A stretch of DNA of 64,000 nt from Anopheles merus (taxonomy: Eukaryota > Arthropoda > Insecta > Diptera > Culicidae): assembly GCF_017562075.2 (NCBI RefSeq), contig NC_054085.1:30423656-30487655 (forward strand), read 5' to 3'. The notes under the pieces were generated by a model. That model searched no databases. It was not told the origin of the DNA and saw nothing but the letters and a program-made list of their open reading frames with translations. This document shows, piece by piece, positions 63,919 to 64,000 of the stretch. Position 1 is the stretch's first letter; every line of letters begins with the position of its first letter. The translations under genes were made by a program, and so were the position numbers.

Positions 63919-64000
63919 GACAAAAAATTGGGGTCTTAGAGGCAAAAATGTAGCGGCGGTAATTAAAATAGAAAGCGTTTTCCGCATATTAATCAAAAAA

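Larger units (their letters stand above)
62970..63960. mobile_element. possible larger relative of the 28967 MITE, diverged
   Basis: 62980-63075 aligns with the left part of the 29-kb MITE. Shared blocks are GTTTG-CAGT-CGCAT-AAT, then CA-CTATTT-TG-CTGT, then GAAATTATGAT. 63930-63953 resembles its right end (TTAGAGGCAAAAATGTAGCGG against TTAGAGTCAAAATTTAGCGG). The spacing is about 970 bp instead of 268 and the outermost CAGTCG ends are eroded. It is either a longer subfamily or two separate fragments. Confidence 0.4.

Overview
This is a eukaryotic, nuclear, insect-type window that is mostly non-coding. Several signs point to a dipteran, and an Anopheles-like mosquito is my best guess. The protein-coding introns I can place are very small (63-84 bp). 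Dinucleotide microsatellites are abundant. There is a 208-bp tRNA-derived SINE with the size and layout of the mosquito SINE200 type, plus decayed CR1-clade (Q/T1-like) and RTE-clade non-LTR retrotransposons. The species assignment is an inference and was not checked against any database.

Region by region. 1-28 kb holds no gene I can support. It contains scattered retrotransposon remnants (0.8 kb, 13.7 kb), a possible mariner scrap (15.9 kb), long (CT)n, (AAT)n and (CA)n tracts, and one copy of an interspersed repeat (23.2 kb). 28.4-29.6 kb is a transposon cluster: a hAT-like remnant, a 268-bp Tc1/mariner-type MITE with TA duplication, and a SINE with a perfect 10-bp target-site duplication. 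At 30.1-30.6 kb is an intact, GC-rich, single-exon ORF of 167 aa. It consists almost entirely of a Ty3/gypsy-type gag capsid-like region with no pol, and is a candidate domesticated gag gene. 33.0-33.9 kb is a decayed CR1-clade element on the minus strand that still shows the YADD motif of reverse transcriptase. 35.9-36.3 kb is an unusual GC-rich array of a 10-bp unit that switches strand in the middle and so forms an imperfect palindrome. 40.3-40.7 kb is a second, inverted copy of the 23.2-kb repeat, in which a (CA)n microsatellite has expanded. 44.0-44.4 kb is a diverged longer SINE relative. 44.4-57.3 kb is largely unassigned, with CA/CT/GA tracts, two CTCF-like sites and a tRNA-like remnant.

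The gene-bearing part is 57.6-61.3 kb. POP4 (RNase P/MRP subunit p29; four exons, 200 aa) and, just upstream on the same minus strand, an HSF2BP/MEILB2-like gene (three exons, 333 aa, coiled coil plus armadillo-like repeats) are reconstructed exon by exon. They are 257 bp apart, coding end to coding start. Head to head with the HSF2BP-like gene, on the plus strand, lies what looks like the first coding exon of another gene (61238-61283, with a strong GTAAGT donor). The rest of that gene would lie beyond the window. The last kilobase carries a diverged relative of the 29-kb MITE. There is no operon-like logic. POP4 acts in tRNA and rRNA processing, and the HSF2BP-like protein, if the assignment is right, acts in meiotic recombination with BRCA2.
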